A DNA stretch of 64,000 nt from Comamonadaceae bacterium (GTDB lineage: Bacteria > Pseudomonadota > Gammaproteobacteria > Burkholderiales > Burkholderiaceae_C): NCBI GenBank assembly GCA_003599455.1, contig QZKF01000003.1, forward strand, positions 39,964 to 103,963. The letters run 5' to 3'. The position numbers and the translations under genes are program-made. Below, in pieces: positions 36,001-44,447 of the stretch (the stretch's first letter is position 1; each line of letters begins with the position of its first letter). The notes under the pieces were generated by a model that saw only the letters and a program-made list of their open reading frames with translations, had not been told where the DNA came from and did not search any database.

Positions 36001-36525
36001 GGCCAGGTGCAGGCGCGCGGCATCGAGCTCACCATCCGCAGCGCGCTCGAACCCTGGCACGTGATGGGCGAGGAAGGCGCACCCGGTGGCACGGTGCGCT
36101 ATGTGGACTCGTCGCTGGAGCGCGTCGAGGTGCTGGTGAGCGGCTTCAACGACAGCCGCCATGTGATCACCTGCAACGGCCGCGCCCTGCCCCTGCACAG
36201 CACCGGCACGGTGGGCGAGTTCGTCGCCGGCGTGCGCTACAAGGCCTGGAGCCCGCCCTCGGCGCTGCACCCGTCCATACCCTCGCACGCGCCGCTGACC
36301 TTCGACATCGTCGACACCTGGCTCAAGCGCTCCATGGGCGGCTGCCAGTACCACGTGGCCCACCCGGGCGGGCGCAACTACGACACCTTCCCGATCAACG
36401 CCTACGAGGCCGAAAGCCGCCGGCTGTCGCGCTTCTTCCAGATGGGCCACACACCCGGGCGCATGGACGTGGCGCCCGCCAGCAGCAGCCGGGAGTTCCC
36501 GTGGACGCTGGACCTGCGGGCCTGA
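33019..36525 (+). CDS. Transglutaminase-like protein with C-terminal DUF2126 domain
   Basis: Large predicted cytoplasmic protein of 1168 residues. An N-terminal beta domain (AIHVALSHITHYRYDRLVKL) precedes a transglutaminase/cysteine-protease domain whose triad is visible: Cys180 in LGSGSCRDSGWLL, His229 in TDLHAWCEVF and Asp245 in GLDPTSG. From about residue 320 the DUF2126 domain begins (LTMGGEPTFVATSDRDAGEW). This family recurs with ATP-grasp and alpha-E genes. The transglutaminase fold may cleave or transfer an isopeptide bond made by the ligase (inference). The Shine-Dalgarno is CCAGGAAAG. It is followed after 24 bases by the fused ATP-grasp/alpha-E gene. Confidence 0.92.
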   Translation: MAIHVALSHITHYRYDRLVKLGPQVVRLRPAPHSRTKVLSYSQRIEPGGHFINWQQDPFANYQARLVFPEPTTEFKVTIDLVVEMAVYNPFDFFLEPEAENYPFSYDEAQKQELAPYLATAPMTPLLKKYVAEVDRSERRTIDFLVDINQRLQRDIAYTIRMEPGVQTPEDTLKLGSGSCRDSGWLLVQILRHMGLAARFVSGYLIQLTADVKSVDGPNGPEKDFTDLHAWCEVFLPGAGWIGLDPTSGLLAGEGHVPLACTPQPSSAAPVEGAMDKCEVEFSHHMGVTRVFESPRVTSPYTDDQWAGVLALGDKVDADLVKHDVRLTMGGEPTFVATSDRDAGEWNTDALGPTKRGYATELLGRLREEYGAGGFVHMGQGKWYPGEQLPRWALSMFWRADGETIWHNPALLADERDEKHYTSDDARRFTQALARKLGLSTQYITPGFEDTWYYLWRERRLPVNVDPFDSKLDDELERARLRRVFGQGLEATVGYVLPLQAAGQNGVLSSNGKSAYPRISGTVWSTGPWFFRDERMYLIPGDSPMGYRLPLDSLPWVSAGDYPYHIEQDPHSARDPLPRGAAVKHQVSPHQVGGGFAEGGTVSMQGMDFDADAETVEGLRPGQPGPGSAPAQALASRFPQRGESAAWLTRTALCVEARDPHRSNGPKAEKAGGGKNQHLYIFMPPMAHLEDYLDLLAAVEATAEKLGMSIVLEGYPPPRDPRLKMLQVTPDPGVIEVNIHPAHNWGELVEHTEFLYGAAHQTRLCAEKFMTDGRHTGTGGGNHFVLGGATPADSPFLRKPELLGSLLAYWHNHPSLSYLFSGLFIGPTSQAPRVDEARNDQLYELEIALAQIEQNRKTYGEDMPPWMVDRTLRNILIDVTGNTHRSEFCIDKLYSPDSPTGRLGLLELRAFEMPPHARMSIAQQLLLRAMVARFWQQPWHGRLTRWGTELHDRFLLPTFVRADFEDVLTDLADFGYPFDMAWFEPHFEFRFPLVGQVQARGIELTIRSALEPWHVMGEEGAPGGTVRYVDSSLERVEVLVSGFNDSRHVITCNGRALPLHSTGTVGEFVAGVRYKAWSPPSALHPSIPSHAPLTFDIVDTWLKRSMGGCQYHVAHPGGRNYDTFPINAYEAESRRLSRFFQMGHTPGRMDVAPASSSREFPWTLDLRA

Positions 36526-36549
36526 AGCCCGCGCCGGCCTGTGTGAAGG

Positions 36550-39213
36550 ATGCAACAAGGTGATCCCCGCGACCCGGGGCCGCCCGCGGCGCAGCGGGCA
36601 TACTCGGGAGCAGTGAACACCGACCCGTCTGACTCCCTCTTCGACGAGCTGCGCCCCGACTCCCCGGGGGACTGGGCGCTGTCCCTCTCCATCGCGGCCG
36701 ACGCGGGCCACCGCGACGAACTGCGCACCGGCGGCAAGCCCGACGCCGACACCCTGGCCCCGACTTGGGCCAGCTTCTTCGAGCACATCGGCACCGACGG
36801 TTTCGCCGACCTGAACCGCCGCGCCGAGAACCTGCAGCGCCAGATCCGCGACAACGGCGTGACCTACAACGTCTACGCCGACGCCTCCGCCGGCCTGCAA
36901 CGCCCCTGGGCACTCGACCTTTTCCCCCAGATCATCGGCCCGCAGGACTGGGCGCAGATCCAGACCGGCGTGCTGCAGCGCACGCGCCTGCTCAACGCCA
37001 TGATGGCCGACCTGTACGGCGAGCGCGAGCTGCTCAAGCGCGCGCTGCTGCCGGCCGCGCTGGTGCAGGGCCATCCGGGCTACCTGCGCGCCATGCAGGG
37101 CGTGCGCCCGCCGGGCGACACCTGGCTGCACATCGTGGGCTTCGACCTCGCGCACGGACCCGACGGCCGCTGGTGGGTGGTGGGCCAGCGCACCCAGGCG
37201 CCCTCGGGCCTGGGCTACCTGCTGGAAAACCGCATCGCGATCGCGCGCCAGTTTCCCAAGGCCTTCGCCGGCATGAAGGTGCAGCGCCTGGCGGCCAGCT
37301 ACCGCGCGCTGATGGACGGCATCAAGCGCATGGCGCCCGAGGGCGAAAACGCGCGCATCGCGCTGCTCACGCCCGGCCCCTACAACGAAACCTACTTCGA
37401 GCATGCCTACCTCGCGCGCTACCTCGGCCTCACGCTGGTCGAGGGCAACGACCTCACCGTGCGCGACCAGCGCCTGTACCTCAAGACCCTCAGCGGCCTG
37501 GAGCCGGTGCACGCGCTGATCAAGCGGCTGGACGACGAGTGGCTCGATCCGCTGGAGCTGCGCTCCGACTCGCGTCTGGGCGTGCCCGGCCTGCTGCAGG
37601 TGCTGCGCGCGGGCAACCTGCTGCTGGCCAACGCACCCGGCTCGGCACCGCTGGAATCGAGCGCGCTGCTGGGCTTCCTGCCGGCCATCAGCCGCCACCT
37701 GCTGGGCGAAGAGCTGGCCCTGCCCTCGCTGGCCACCTGGTGGTGCGGCGAAGACGCCGCGCTGCGCGAGGTGCTGCCGCTGCTCAAAGACAGCGTGATC
37801 AAGCCCACCTACCCGCGCTCGGGGCTGGACACCGTGATGGGCCAGAGCCTGAACGAGCGCGAGCTCGACGAGTGGTCGGGCCGCATGGCGCGCCACCCCG
37901 ACAACTACACCGTGCAGTCCTGGCTGCCGCTGTCGCAGACGCCGACCTGGAGTGGCGAGCGCCTGATGCCGCGCTCGACCATGCTGCGCGTGTTCGCGCT
38001 GGCCGACGGCCCACAGTCCTGGCGCGTGCTGCCCGGCGGCCTCGTGCGGCTGGCACCGCGCGGCGAACTCATCGCCGCCATGCAGCGCGGTGGCAGCAGC
38101 GCCGACTGCTGGGTGCTCACCGAAGGCCCTGTGGACCACACCAGCCTGCTGCAGACGGCCCCCAGCACGCTGGCGCTGGCGCAGCAGAAGCGGCCGGTGA
38201 CCAGCCGCGCCGCCGAAAACCTGTTCTGGCTCGGCCGCTACACCGAGCGCGCCGAGAACAGTATCCGCCTCGCGCAGATCGTGCTGAACCACATGGGTGG
38301 TGAAGAGCCCACCTCGCGCGCGCTCATGGCCTGGCTGTCCGACACCGCGAGCGAGAACGCGCTGGTGCTGCCCGACGTGCCCACCGCCAGGCTCTCGCCG
38401 CGCGTGTTCGCGCGCAGCCTGATCGCCGCGCTGTGCCCGCAGCCCGGCGACCCCATGGCCGCGCAGTCGCACAGCGTGGGCTTCAACCTGCGCGCGCTCA
38501 AGGCCGTCGCCGCGCAGGTGCGCGAGCGCCTGTCGCAGGAACACTGGAACCTGATCGAGCGCACCGAGACCGGCTTCGCCGGCGATTGCGCCGCCCTGTC
38601 CACCGACGCCGAGTACGCCACCGCCGAGGCCATGACCGCGCTGCAGAACGCCAGCGAACTGCTGGCGGCGATCACCGGTTCACAGACCGACCGCATGGTG
38701 CGCGACGACGGCTGGCGCCTGCTCTCCATGGGCCGCCACATCGAGCGGCTGATCACGCTCTCGCGTGCGCTCTCGCTCGCGCTCGAACACGGCTGCGTGC
38801 ACGACGCCGCCGGCTTCGAGGCCGTGGTGGCGCTGTTCGACAGCACCATCACCTTCCACGCGCAGTACCAGCAGCGCCGCGACATGGTGGCGCTGATCGA
38901 CCTGCTGGTGATGGACCGCGACAACCCGCGCTCCCTGGCATGGGTGGTGCAGACGCTGCGCTCGCGCCTGGCCAAGCTGGCCCAGAGCGCCACGCCGCAG
39001 GACGCCGTGCTGGCGCAGGGCCTGCCCGACCCCGACAGCTGGGTGCTGCCCGACCTGAGCAACTGGCAGCGCAGCCCCGAGGGCCTGCGCACCTGGAGCG
39101 ACCTGGCCGAACTGCTCGACGGCTGCGAGGTGGCCGCGGTGGAACTCTCCAACGAGATCACCCGCCTGCACTTCAGCCACGCCGACCAGGGCAACCAGAG
39201 CCTTGGAGCCTGA
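36550..39213 (+). CDS. Circularly permuted ATP-grasp and alpha-E fusion protein
   Basis: Two-domain protein of up to 887 residues. The N-terminal ~550 residues form the circularly permuted ATP-grasp part (GYLLENRIAIARQFPKAFAG, IALLTPGPYNETYFEHAYLA, VEGNDLTVRDQRLYLKTLSG). From about residue 555 the alpha-E domain starts with RAAENLFWLGRYTERAENSI. The minus-strand arm carries the same domains as separate genes, so this is a diverged paralogous pair rather than a recent copy. The start is uncertain: GTG at 36613 would remove a low-complexity 21-residue leader. It is followed by a transglutaminase gene one base after its stop. Confidence 0.9.
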   Translation: MQQGDPRDPGPPAAQRAYSGAVNTDPSDSLFDELRPDSPGDWALSLSIAADAGHRDELRTGGKPDADTLAPTWASFFEHIGTDGFADLNRRAENLQRQIRDNGVTYNVYADASAGLQRPWALDLFPQIIGPQDWAQIQTGVLQRTRLLNAMMADLYGERELLKRALLPAALVQGHPGYLRAMQGVRPPGDTWLHIVGFDLAHGPDGRWWVVGQRTQAPSGLGYLLENRIAIARQFPKAFAGMKVQRLAASYRALMDGIKRMAPEGENARIALLTPGPYNETYFEHAYLARYLGLTLVEGNDLTVRDQRLYLKTLSGLEPVHALIKRLDDEWLDPLELRSDSRLGVPGLLQVLRAGNLLLANAPGSAPLESSALLGFLPAISRHLLGEELALPSLATWWCGEDAALREVLPLLKDSVIKPTYPRSGLDTVMGQSLNERELDEWSGRMARHPDNYTVQSWLPLSQTPTWSGERLMPRSTMLRVFALADGPQSWRVLPGGLVRLAPRGELIAAMQRGGSSADCWVLTEGPVDHTSLLQTAPSTLALAQQKRPVTSRAAENLFWLGRYTERAENSIRLAQIVLNHMGGEEPTSRALMAWLSDTASENALVLPDVPTARLSPRVFARSLIAALCPQPGDPMAAQSHSVGFNLRALKAVAAQVRERLSQEHWNLIERTETGFAGDCAALSTDAEYATAEAMTALQNASELLAAITGSQTDRMVRDDGWRLLSMGRHIERLITLSRALSLALEHGCVHDAAGFEAVVALFDSTITFHAQYQQRRDMVALIDLLVMDRDNPRSLAWVVQTLRSRLAKLAQSATPQDAVLAQGLPDPDSWVLPDLSNWQRSPEGLRTWSDLAELLDGCEVAAVELSNEITRLHFSHADQGNQSLGA

Positions 39214-39214
39214 C

Positions 39215-40186
39215 ATGCTGTTGCGCATCCTGCACCGCACGCGCTACCGCTACCACGGCGCCATCGACATGGCGCAGCACATGGTGCACCTGCGCCCCGT
39301 GGACACCACCAACCAGCACGTGCTCGAACACGAGCTGCGCATCGACCCCGAGCCGGCCGCGCGCGGCGAAACCACCGATGTGTTCGGCAACCAGCGCACC
39401 TTCTTCTCGCTGCAGTCCACCCACAGCGTGCTCACGGTGGAAGCCGACAGCCTGGTCGAGACGAAGGCCCCGCTGCCCCTGCCCGAAGGCCCTCCCTGGC
39501 GCGGCATGAGCTGGGAGCGCGTGCGCGAACACTTCCGTTACCGCGCGCAGGCACCATTCGACGCGGCCAGCGAATTCCTGTTCGCCTCGCCCTATGTGCC
39601 ACGCGACGACGCCTTCGCCGCCTTCGCCCGCCCCGCGTTCAAACCCGGCCTGCCGGCGCTGGCCGCCGCGCGCGCGCTGATGGAACGCATCCACGGCGAA
39701 CTCAGCTACGAGACCGACAGCACCGAGGTCAACACGCCCGCACTCGAGGCGCTTGAACAGGGCAAGGGCGTGTGCCAGGACTTCGCCCACATCATGCTGG
39801 GCTGCCTGCGCACGCTCGGCCTGCCGGCGCGCTACGTGAGCGGCTACCTGCTGACCCGCCCGCCGCCGGGCAAGCCGCGCCTGATCGGCGCCGACGCCTC
39901 GCACGCCTGGGTGTCGGTGTACGTGCCCTTGCCGGTGGACGGCGATGAACCCGCACAAGACGCCGCGACAGCGGGAGCCTGGTTCGACTTCGACCCCACC
40001 AACAACCGCTGCGGCTGGGGCAGCCCGGGCGAGGACTACGTGACCCTGGCCACCGGGCGCGACTTCGCCGACGTCTCGCCCATGCGCGGCGTCATCCAGA
40101 GTGGCGCGCGGCACACGCTGGCGGTGGCCGTGACGGTGGCGCCGCCCGACGAGCTGGGCCAGCTCGAGGCGCTCGAAGACGCCTGA
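39215..40186 (+). CDS. Transglutaminase-like cysteine peptidase family protein
   Basis: Predicted cytoplasmic protein of 323 residues with the N-terminal bacterial transglutaminase beta domain (LLRILHRTRYRYHGAIDMAQ) and a papain-like core. The triad is Cys187 in GKGVCQDFAHIML, His230 in DASHAWVSVYV and Asp260 in FDFDPTNNR. It is the third gene of the plus-strand arm, starting two bases after the fusion gene stop with GGAGCCTGAC as Shine-Dalgarno. The N-terminal resemblance to the DUF2126 protein suggests an ancient shared origin. The substrate is unknown, and action on a product of the neighbouring ligase is inference. Confidence 0.93.
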   Translation: MLLRILHRTRYRYHGAIDMAQHMVHLRPVDTTNQHVLEHELRIDPEPAARGETTDVFGNQRTFFSLQSTHSVLTVEADSLVETKAPLPLPEGPPWRGMSWERVREHFRYRAQAPFDAASEFLFASPYVPRDDAFAAFARPAFKPGLPALAAARALMERIHGELSYETDSTEVNTPALEALEQGKGVCQDFAHIMLGCLRTLGLPARYVSGYLLTRPPPGKPRLIGADASHAWVSVYVPLPVDGDEPAQDAATAGAWFDFDPTNNRCGWGSPGEDYVTLATGRDFADVSPMRGVIQSGARHTLAVAVTVAPPDELGQLEALEDA

Positions 40187-40260
40187 GGCACGCCTGACCG
40201 TGCTCGCTGCGCGGGCCCATGAATCCGGCTCATGCAGGGCCCGGCGCCGGAACCCGTCGA

Positions 40261-40266
40261 TAGAAT
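40261..40266 (+). promoter_or_regulatory. -10 hexamer of the RidA-family gene
   Basis: TAGAAT, with a predicted start near 40273 and a ~20-base leader that contains a proper Shine-Dalgarno. Confidence 0.5.
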
Positions 40267-40279
40267 GAACCGGTCATTC
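40263..40279. promoter_or_regulatory. TetR-type operator candidate
   Basis: GAATGAACCGGTCATTC is a 17-base near-palindrome with seven of eight pairs matching. It overlaps the -10 and the predicted transcription start of the RidA-family gene. The form resembles TetR-family operators, but no TetR gene is adjacent. Confidence 0.5.
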
Positions 40280-40293
40280 ATCAGGAGCCCTCC

Positions 40294-40761
40294 ATGAGCA
40301 TCTACGACCAGTTGTCCCGCCTCGGCATCGTGCTGCCGCCCGTCTCGGTGCCCGCCGCCGCCTACGTGCCCTTCGTGCAGACCGGCCACCTGATCTTCCT
40401 CAGCGGCCACATCGCCAAACAGGGCGGCAAGCCCTGGGTCGGCCAGCTCGGCCTGACGATGACCACCGAGGAGGGCAAGGCCGCGGCGCGTGCCGTGGCG
40501 GTCGACCTGCTCGGCACGCTCGCCGCCGCCTGCCTGGCCGCCGGCAAGGACCTCAACCACGTCAAGCGCATCGTCAAGGTGCTCAGCCTGGTCAATTCCA
40601 CGCCCGCCTACACCGAACAGCACCTGGTCACCAACGGCTGCAGCGAACTCATCGGCGAGGTCTTCGGCCCGGTGGGTGCGCACGCGCGCAGCGCCTTCGG
40701 TGTGGCGCAGCTGCCCATGGGCGCTTGCGTGGAAATCGAGCTGATCGCAGAACTGGAGTAA
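40294..40761 (+). CDS. RidA/YjgF-family protein
   Basis: Small trimer-forming cytoplasmic protein of 155 residues in the YjgF/YER057c/UK114 family, whose best known members hydrolyse reactive enamine or imine intermediates. The family fold is recognisable in GHLIFLSGHIAKQGGKPWVG, NHVKRIVKVLSLVNSTPAYT and SAFGVAQLPMGACVEIELIA. It is longer than RidA itself and matches the later subfamilies, in which the catalytic arginine is often missing, so deaminase activity is not assured. CAGGAGCCCTCC is the Shine-Dalgarno. A short hairpin at 40766-40780 without a T tract lies after the stop. Confidence 0.9.
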   Translation: MSIYDQLSRLGIVLPPVSVPAAAYVPFVQTGHLIFLSGHIAKQGGKPWVGQLGLTMTTEEGKAAARAVAVDLLGTLAAACLAAGKDLNHVKRIVKVLSLVNSTPAYTEQHLVTNGCSELIGEVFGPVGAHARSAFGVAQLPMGACVEIELIAELE

Positions 40762-40782
40762 GCCCCCGCTCAACGAGCGGTG

Positions 40783-40968
40783 TTACTGCTTGCGGCGTTC
40801 GCTCGCGCGCCGCACCTGGCGGCTCCGGGTGGACAGGGCAGCCGCCTGTTCCCTGGCGGCGCGCTTCCGTGCGAAGTGGCGCACGGCCCATCGTGCGACG
40901 CCAAAGGACAGCGCCGCCAGCACCGCCGCGATCACCCACCCGGCCCATTGCCCGTTGTCCATGTTCAT
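40783..40968 (-). CDS. Small membrane protein, 61 residues
   Basis: One hydrophobic helix (about residues 8-26, WAGWVIAAVLAALSFGVARW) is followed by a strongly basic tail (HFARKRAAREQAAALSTRSR). I do not recognise a family. The start ATG overlaps the stop of the upstream AlkZ-like gene in an ATGA arrangement at 40965-40968, which supports real translation by coupling. It is the last gene of the parE-parC operon. The basic tail would face the cytoplasm by the positive-inside rule. Confidence 0.65.
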   Translation of the reverse strand: MNMDNGQWAGWVIAAVLAALSFGVARWAVRHFARKRAAREQAAALSTRSRQVRRASERRKQ

Positions 40969-42065
40969 GCCTCTGGCGTCAGAAAGACCTCGAAACGCGC
41001 CAGTTCCTCGTCCAGCGCGCGCTGGAAGCCCGCAGCGCGCGGGCGACCGGCGATGAAGCCCAGTTCGTGCCGCAACCGGCCGCGCTCCAGGCGCAGGTTG
41101 GCCCAGCCCACCATCTGTTCGCCCCACAGCACCGGCAGCGCGTAGTGGCCCATGGTGCGCTTCGGCGCCGGCACGTAGGCCTCGAACCTGTACGGCCAGC
41201 CCCACAGCATCTCGAAGCGGCGGCGGTCCCACACCACGGGATCGAACGGCGCCAGAAGCCGCACGCCGTCGTCCGGCTGGTGGCGACGCGATGCCGGGTT
41301 TTCGTCCGCGGGCCAGAACCAGGTCGTGCCGTCCAGCACCGCGTGGCCGTAGCGCGAACGCGCGGCCCTGGCCACCGCGCGCGCCTCGCCCGCCAGCTGG
41401 GGCGCGCCGTAGCGCAGCAGCGTGACCAGGTAACCCAGGCTGGGTGCGGGCAGGGGCGCATACAGCGCCACGATGCGATCGACCAGGGCCTGGGCACGCG
41501 CCACGCGCGCCGATGGGCTTTCGTCCTGTTCCACATGGGCCACCGGCGCGTACACCCGGGTGCCCGATTCGCGGCGGCACACCCGCAGCCAGCCGTGGTG
41601 GTGCATGTCGTCCAGCAGGCGGGTGCTGGCGTTGAGTTCACCGCCCCAGTAGCCCGCCACGCGGCCGTGGTGCGCAAAGGCCTCGCCCACCTCGCGCGGG
41701 TGCACCGTGCCCCGCGCCTGCACGAAGGCCAGCACCTCGCGCGCCCGGCGGGTGGTGGCGGCGTCCCACGGCCGGCGCGGCGTGCGCGGGTGCAGCAGCG
41801 TGAGCATGTCGCGCGACATGAAACCGTAGTTGACGAAGGCGTCCTCCTCGATGCCCAGCCGCGCGTAGCGGCGCTCCAGGTCGCCCGCGCGGTAGTCGCG
41901 CACGCGCTGGTGGAGGATCAGGTCCTGCGCGCGCGCCGGTGCGCGCATCGGGTCGGCCTGCACGAAGCCGAGCCGGCGGATCGCGGCCGGCAGCGTCAGC
42001 GGCTTGAACAGGCTGCGCGCGATCGCGTGGCGGCGCAACTCGTCCAGCGTGGGCGAGCGCGCCAT
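40965..42065 (-). CDS. Winged-helix DNA glycosylase, AlkZ/YcaQ-like
   Basis: Protein of 366 residues of the HTH_42 family. Members such as AlkZ and YcaQ remove alkylated bases or unhook interstrand crosslinks. The catalytic QxD-type motif appears as LGFVQADPMRAPARAQD near residue 32. Further family blocks are YARLGIEEDAFVNYGFMSRD, VAGYWGGELNASTRLLDDMH and LLAPFDPVVWDRRRFEMLWG. It starts four bases after the parC stop with GGAGTAAGGCC as Shine-Dalgarno, so it is probably co-expressed with topoisomerase IV. Confidence 0.87.
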   Translation of the reverse strand: MARSPTLDELRRHAIARSLFKPLTLPAAIRRLGFVQADPMRAPARAQDLILHQRVRDYRAGDLERRYARLGIEEDAFVNYGFMSRDMLTLLHPRTPRRPWDAATTRRAREVLAFVQARGTVHPREVGEAFAHHGRVAGYWGGELNASTRLLDDMHHHGWLRVCRRESGTRVYAPVAHVEQDESPSARVARAQALVDRIVALYAPLPAPSLGYLVTLLRYGAPQLAGEARAVARAARSRYGHAVLDGTTWFWPADENPASRRHQPDDGVRLLAPFDPVVWDRRRFEMLWGWPYRFEAYVPAPKRTMGHYALPVLWGEQMVGWANLRLERGRLRHELGFIAGRPRAAGFQRALDEELARFEVFLTPEA

Positions 42066-42069
42066 GGCC

Positions 42070-44421
42070 TTACTCCACCCGGGTGACGCGGTTGGGCTTG
42101 AAGCCCAGGTCGGCCGCCTTGCCCTTGCGGGCCCGCGCCGCGCGCGCGTTGTTCAGGCTGCGGATCTCCAGCGTTTCCTCGCGCTCCTTGCCGCCACGCC
42201 CGATGCCTTCGATCTTCACGCTGCGGGTGTAGGCCGCCGCGCCGGCCAGGGTGTCCTTGGGTTCGAGGTCGATCAGCATCAGGCCGCGACCGCCCTTCTC
42301 CATCAGCTTGAGTTCGCCGATCTCGAAGGTGAGGATGCGCCCGCCGGTGGAGGCGCAACACACGTGCGTGGCCGGCACCATCGGCACACCGCCCGAGGTG
42401 AAGGCCGCGTGCGAGGGCGCGCAGGGCGTTTCGCCCTCGCCGAGGTTGAGGAAGGTCTTGCCGCCGCGCTGGCGCGAGACCATGTTCTCCACCGTCGCGA
42501 GAAAACCGTATCCGCCCGAGCTGGCGAGCAGCAACGCGGCGTTGGCCGGGCCGGCGAAGTAGTGCAGCGGTTGCGTGCCGCTTTCGAGTTCGATCAGCGT
42601 GGTGATGGGCTGGCCGTCGCCGCGCGCGCCGGGCAGGCTGGCCACCGGCACCGAGTACACGCGGCCGTTGCTGCCGAAGACAATCATGGTGTCCACCGTG
42701 CGGCATTCGAAGGTGCCGTACAGGCCGTCGCCGGCCTTGAACGCGAAGCTGCCGGCCTCGTGGCCATGGCCGGTGCGCGCGCGCACCCAGCCCTTGCTGG
42801 ACACCACCACCGTCACCGGTTCGTCCACCACCTTGATCTCGGCCACGGCCTTCTTCTCGGTCTGGATCAGCGTGCGGCGTGCATCGGCAAACGTCTTCGC
42901 GTCGGCCTCGATCTCTTTCACCATCAGGCGCTTGAGGCTGCCGGGGTTGCCCAGGATGTCTTCCAGCTTGCCCTGCTCTTCCTGGAGCGACTTGAGCTCC
43001 TGCTCGATCTTGATGGCTTCGAGCCGTGCCAGCTGGCGCAGGCGGATTTCCAGGATGTCCTCGGCCTGCCGGTCGCTCAGGCGGAAGCGTTCGATCAGCG
43101 CGGCCTTGGGCTCGTCGGCCTGGCGGATGATGGCGATCACCTCGTCGATGTTGAGCAGCACGAGCTGCCGCCCTTCGAGGATGTGGATGCGGTCCAGCAC
43201 CTTGGTGAGGCGGTGCTGCGAGCGGCGGGTGATGGTGCCCTGGCGGAACTCGATCCACTCGGTGAGCATCTGCCGCAGCGACTTCTGCGTCGGCCGGCCG
43301 TCGAGCCCCACCATGGTGAGGTTGATCGGCGCCGAGGTCTCCAGGCTGGTGTGGGCCAGCAGCGCGGTGATGAGTTCCTGCTGCTCGATGCGGCTGCTCT
43401 TGGGCTCGAACAGCAGGCGCACCGGCGCGTCCTTGCTCGACTCGTCGCGCACGCCGTCCAGCACCATCAGGATGCTGGCCTTGAGCTGCGTCTGCTCCTG
43501 CGTCAGCGCCTTCTTGCCGGCCTTCACCTTGGGGTTGGTGAGTTCCTCGATCTCTTCCAGCACGCGCTGCGTGCTCACGCCGGGCGGCAGCTCGGTCACC
43601 ACCAGTTGCCACTGACCGCGCGCGAGCTCTTCGATCTTCCAGCGCGCGCGCACCTTGAGGCTGCCGCGCCCGGTGCGGTAGGCGTCGGCAATGTCGCCGG
43701 CCGGGCTGATGATCTGGCCGCCGCCCGGGTAGTCGGGCCCGGGCAGGATGGCGAAGAGTTCGTCGTCGCTGAGTTTCGGCGCCTTGATCAGCGCCACGCA
43801 GGCATCGGCCACCTCGCGCAGGTTGTGGCTGGGGATCTCGGTGGCCAGGCCCACGGCAATGCCGCTGGCGCCATTGAGCAAATTGAACGGCAATCGTGCG
43901 GGCAGCTGTTTCGGCTCGACGGTGGAGCCGTCGTAGTTGGGCACGAAATCCACCGTGCCTTCGTCGATCTCGTCGAGCAGCAGCGTGGTGATCTTCGCCA
44001 GCCGCGCTTCGGTGTAGCGCATGGCCGCGGCGCCGTCGCCGTCGCGCGAACCGAAGTTGCCCTGGCCATCGATCAGCGGGTAGCGCTGTGCGAAGTCCTG
44101 CGCCATGCGCACCAGCGCGTCGTAGGCCGCCTGGTCCCCGTGCGGGTGGAAACGGCCGAGCACGTCACCGACCACACGCGCACTTTTCACCGGCCGCGCC
44201 GCCGTGTTGTTGTTGGGCCCGCTGAAACCCAGGCCCATGCGGTCCATGCTGTAGAGGATGCGCCGCTGCACGGGCTTCTGGCCATCGCACACATCGGGCA
44301 GCGCGCGGCCTTTCACGACGGAGAGCGCGTACTCGAGGTAGGCGCGCTGTGCGTAGTTCGCCAGGTTCAGGCCGTCGTCCGGTTCGGACAGCGGCAGTTC
44401 GGGATTCAGGGTGTCGGACAT
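42070..44421 (-). CDS. parC: DNA topoisomerase IV subunit A
   Basis: Catalytic breakage-rejoining subunit of topoisomerase IV, 783 residues, which decatenates daughter chromosomes with ParE. The winged-helix domain contains [20 protein letters not shown] and the active-site tyrosine Tyr136 in [15 protein letters not shown] coiled-coil tower near residues 350-500 carries the [20 protein letters not shown] motif. The C-terminal domain is the reduced beta-pinwheel of ParC type rather than GyrA type. It begins 26 bases after the parE stop. No obvious Shine-Dalgarno precedes the ATG. Confidence 0.96.
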   Translation of the reverse strand: MSDTLNPELPLSEPDDGLNLANYAQRAYLEYALSVVKGRALPDVCDGQKPVQRRILYSMDRMGLGFSGPNNNTAARPVKSARVVGDVLGRFHPHGDQAAYDALVRMAQDFAQRYPLIDGQGNFGSRDGDGAAAMRYTEARLAKITTLLLDEIDEGTVDFVPNYDGSTVEPKQLPARLPFNLLNGASGIAVGLATEIPSHNLREVADACVALIKAPKLSDDELFAILPGPDYPGGGQIISPAGDIADAYRTGRGSLKVRARWKIEELARGQWQLVVTELPPGVSTQRVLEEIEELTNPKVKAGKKALTQEQTQLKASILMVLDGVRDESSKDAPVRLLFEPKSSRIEQQELITALLAHTSLETSAPINLTMVGLDGRPTQKSLRQMLTEWIEFRQGTITRRSQHRLTKVLDRIHILEGRQLVLLNIDEVIAIIRQADEPKAALIERFRLSDRQAEDILEIRLRQLARLEAIKIEQELKSLQEEQGKLEDILGNPGSLKRLMVKEIEADAKTFADARRTLIQTEKKAVAEIKVVDEPVTVVVSSKGWVRARTGHGHEAGSFAFKAGDGLYGTFECRTVDTMIVFGSNGRVYSVPVASLPGARGDGQPITTLIELESGTQPLHYFAGPANAALLLASSGGYGFLATVENMVSRQRGGKTFLNLGEGETPCAPSHAAFTSGGVPMVPATHVCCASTGGRILTFEIGELKLMEKGGRGLMLIDLEPKDTLAGAAAYTRSVKIEGIGRGGKEREETLEIRSLNNARAARARKGKAADLGFKPNRVTRVE

Positions 44422-44447
44422 GCGTCAGGTCAAAAGTGGGAGGGCGT

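Noticed and set aside
36550..36612. The 21-residue leader of the fused ATP-grasp/alpha-E protein as a functional segment
   Set aside because: It is low-complexity and Pro/Ala-rich. The GTG at 36613 may be the real start, so no function is claimed for it.
40766..40780. Hairpin CCGCTC-AAC-GAGCGG after the RidA-family gene as a terminator
   Set aside because: No T tract follows on either strand and the stem is short, so I do not claim it as a terminator.
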